This document shows, one piece after another, positions 4,292-5,086 of a DNA stretch of 5,086 nucleotides. The notes beneath the pieces were generated by a model, which did no database searches, was not told where the DNA came from, and saw nothing but the letters and a program-made list of their open reading frames with translations. The stretch lies in the NCBI GenBank assembly GCA_902465465.1, contig CABQNF010000097.1, forward strand, positions 1 through 5,086, written 5' to 3'. The DNA is from an uncultured Collinsella sp. (GTDB lineage Bacteria > Actinomycetota > Coriobacteriia > Coriobacteriales > Coriobacteriaceae). Made by a program: the position numbers and the translations under genes. How positions within the stretch are numbered: the first letter of the stretch is position 1; every line of letters begins with the position of its first letter.

Positions 4292-5086
4292 GTGGGGACC
4301 GCGATTGATATGGCGTTTGGCGGTGCGACGCTTGCCGCCTGCCCACTCTCGGCACTGGTGCTCTCGTTTGCCTTTTACGGGTTTTGCGGTTGGGCATGGG
4401 AGTCGACAGTATGCGCCATGCTCAATCACGGACGATTTGCCAACAGTGGCTTTTTGCTGGGGCCGTGTTGTCCTATCTATGGTGTGGGCGGCATTGCCTG
4501 CTGGCTGCTGTTGCGCGGGATTCCGGATGCCTCGAGCCAGTTTGTCGCTGCAGCGCTCGTATGCAGCGTGATCGAGTACAGCGTAGGCGTGCTGTTGGAA
4601 AAAACAACGGGCGCTCGCTTTTGGGATTACTCGCACCTGCCGTTTAACCTGCACGGACGCATCTGTCTGTACTGGGCCTGCGCGTTTGGCTTGGGTGCGT
4701 TGTGTATTTGCCGTTTAGTGGAGCCGGCATTGCTGGGGCTGCTTGGCCATCTGCCGGTGCTGATTGTGCGGCTGTCCGCCTTTATCGTCGCGGTCGCGAT
4801 GATGGTCGACGCGGTGTGCTCGTTGGCGAGTTGGCGGCGTCTGTCTGATCAGCTGGAGCGCGTCCGGGCCGACCTTGCCGACCGCATTAACGAGTCGCTT
4901 GCCGATGCGTCCGACTCTATGCTCGAACGTATTCCCGATTCGGCGATCGGCTCGGTGGCACAGACGCATATCCGCAGCCGTGCCGTTAACGCGTGGCTGG
5001 CCGAGCTGGGCGACGCCGCGCTCGATGCCCTGCGCGAGAAGGCTTCGATGCCGACGTTTATCGCGGATGGTGCTCGCGGCCTGGCG
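4292..5086 (+). CDS. CmpB-type putative ABC transporter permease (PF06541-like), partial; runs off the right edge
   Basis: Integral membrane protein of unknown function; 265 codons are open to the window end. It is usually annotated as a putative ABC transporter permease, although transport has not been shown for the family as far as I know. The family pattern is clear: GFCGWAWES (30-38), FANSGFLLGPCCPIYGVG (49-66), IEYSVGVLLEKTTGARFWDYS (94-114, split by a helix end) and PFNLHGRICLYWA (117-129). Hydrophobic segments lie at about 17-33, 60-76, 84-102, 125-141 and 146-176. After them comes a soluble, charged, coiled-coil-like tail (about 180-265). The GTG start at 4292 has GAGGG 6 bases upstream, inside the end of the HD gene; an in-frame ATG at 4310 is the alternative but has a poorer signal. 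The 3-base gap suggests translational coupling with the HD gene. Confidence 0.85.
   Translation, partial: MGTAIDMAFGGATLAACPLSALVLSFAFYGFCGWAWESTVCAMLNHGRFANSGFLLGPCCPIYGVGGIACWLLLRGIPDASSQFVAAALVCSVIEYSVGVLLEKTTGARFWDYSHLPFNLHGRICLYWACAFGLGALCICRLVEPALLGLLGHLPVLIVRLSAFIVAVAMMVDAVCSLASWRRLSDQLERVRADLADRINESLADASDSMLERIPDSAIGSVAQTHIRSRAVNAWLAELGDAALDALREKASMPTFIADGARGLA

Noticed and set aside
3980..4654. 224-residue open frame on the minus strand
   Set aside because: It is antisense to both the HD and CmpB-type genes, each of which has clear family motifs; its Arg/Gln/His-rich product matches nothing known to me.

Overview
The window looks like a piece of a GC-rich actinobacterial chromosome. 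GC-rich third codon positions, actinobacterial GluB/GluC-like transporter proteins, a short DXS-like enzyme and a CmpB-type membrane protein together suggest a Coriobacteriia gut bacterium, most likely Collinsella or a relative. This assignment is from recall of protein style, not from a search. I see no tRNA, rRNA, CRISPR array, prophage or intact transposase.

Three genes lie on the minus strand, read from right to left. (1) A 593-residue DXS-family thiamine-diphosphate enzyme (3523 to 1742) ends in a strong intrinsic terminator directly after its stop codon. (2) A 377-base gap follows (1365-1741). It holds two inverted-repeat units with identical geometry, a possible REP-like hairpin with an AGGTGCCTGTCCC core, and then a sigma70-type promoter. 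(3) A Tat-type lipoprotein, the substrate-binding protein of a glutamate/polar amino acid ABC importer (1364 to 369), is followed by a stem-loop. (4) The start of the cognate permease comes next and runs off the left edge (230 to 1). The other permease and the ATPase are not in the window.

Two genes lie on the plus strand, divergent from the DXS-like gene. A small HD-domain phosphohydrolase (3752-4288) is followed after only 3 bases by a GTG-started CmpB-family (PF06541) membrane protein (4292 to beyond 5086). Its ribosome binding site lies inside the end of the HD gene, so the two are probably co-transcribed and translationally coupled. The 228-base divergent intergenic region carries two perfect palindromes (12 and 14 bp) that could be operators.

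The most interesting points are these. The DXS-like protein keeps the thiamine-diphosphate and catalytic residues but appears to lack the two arginines and the aspartate that canonical DXS uses around the phosphate of glyceraldehyde 3-phosphate. The paired inverted repeats keep exactly 25-base loops although the loop sequences differ. The HD/CmpB pair has no assigned function.
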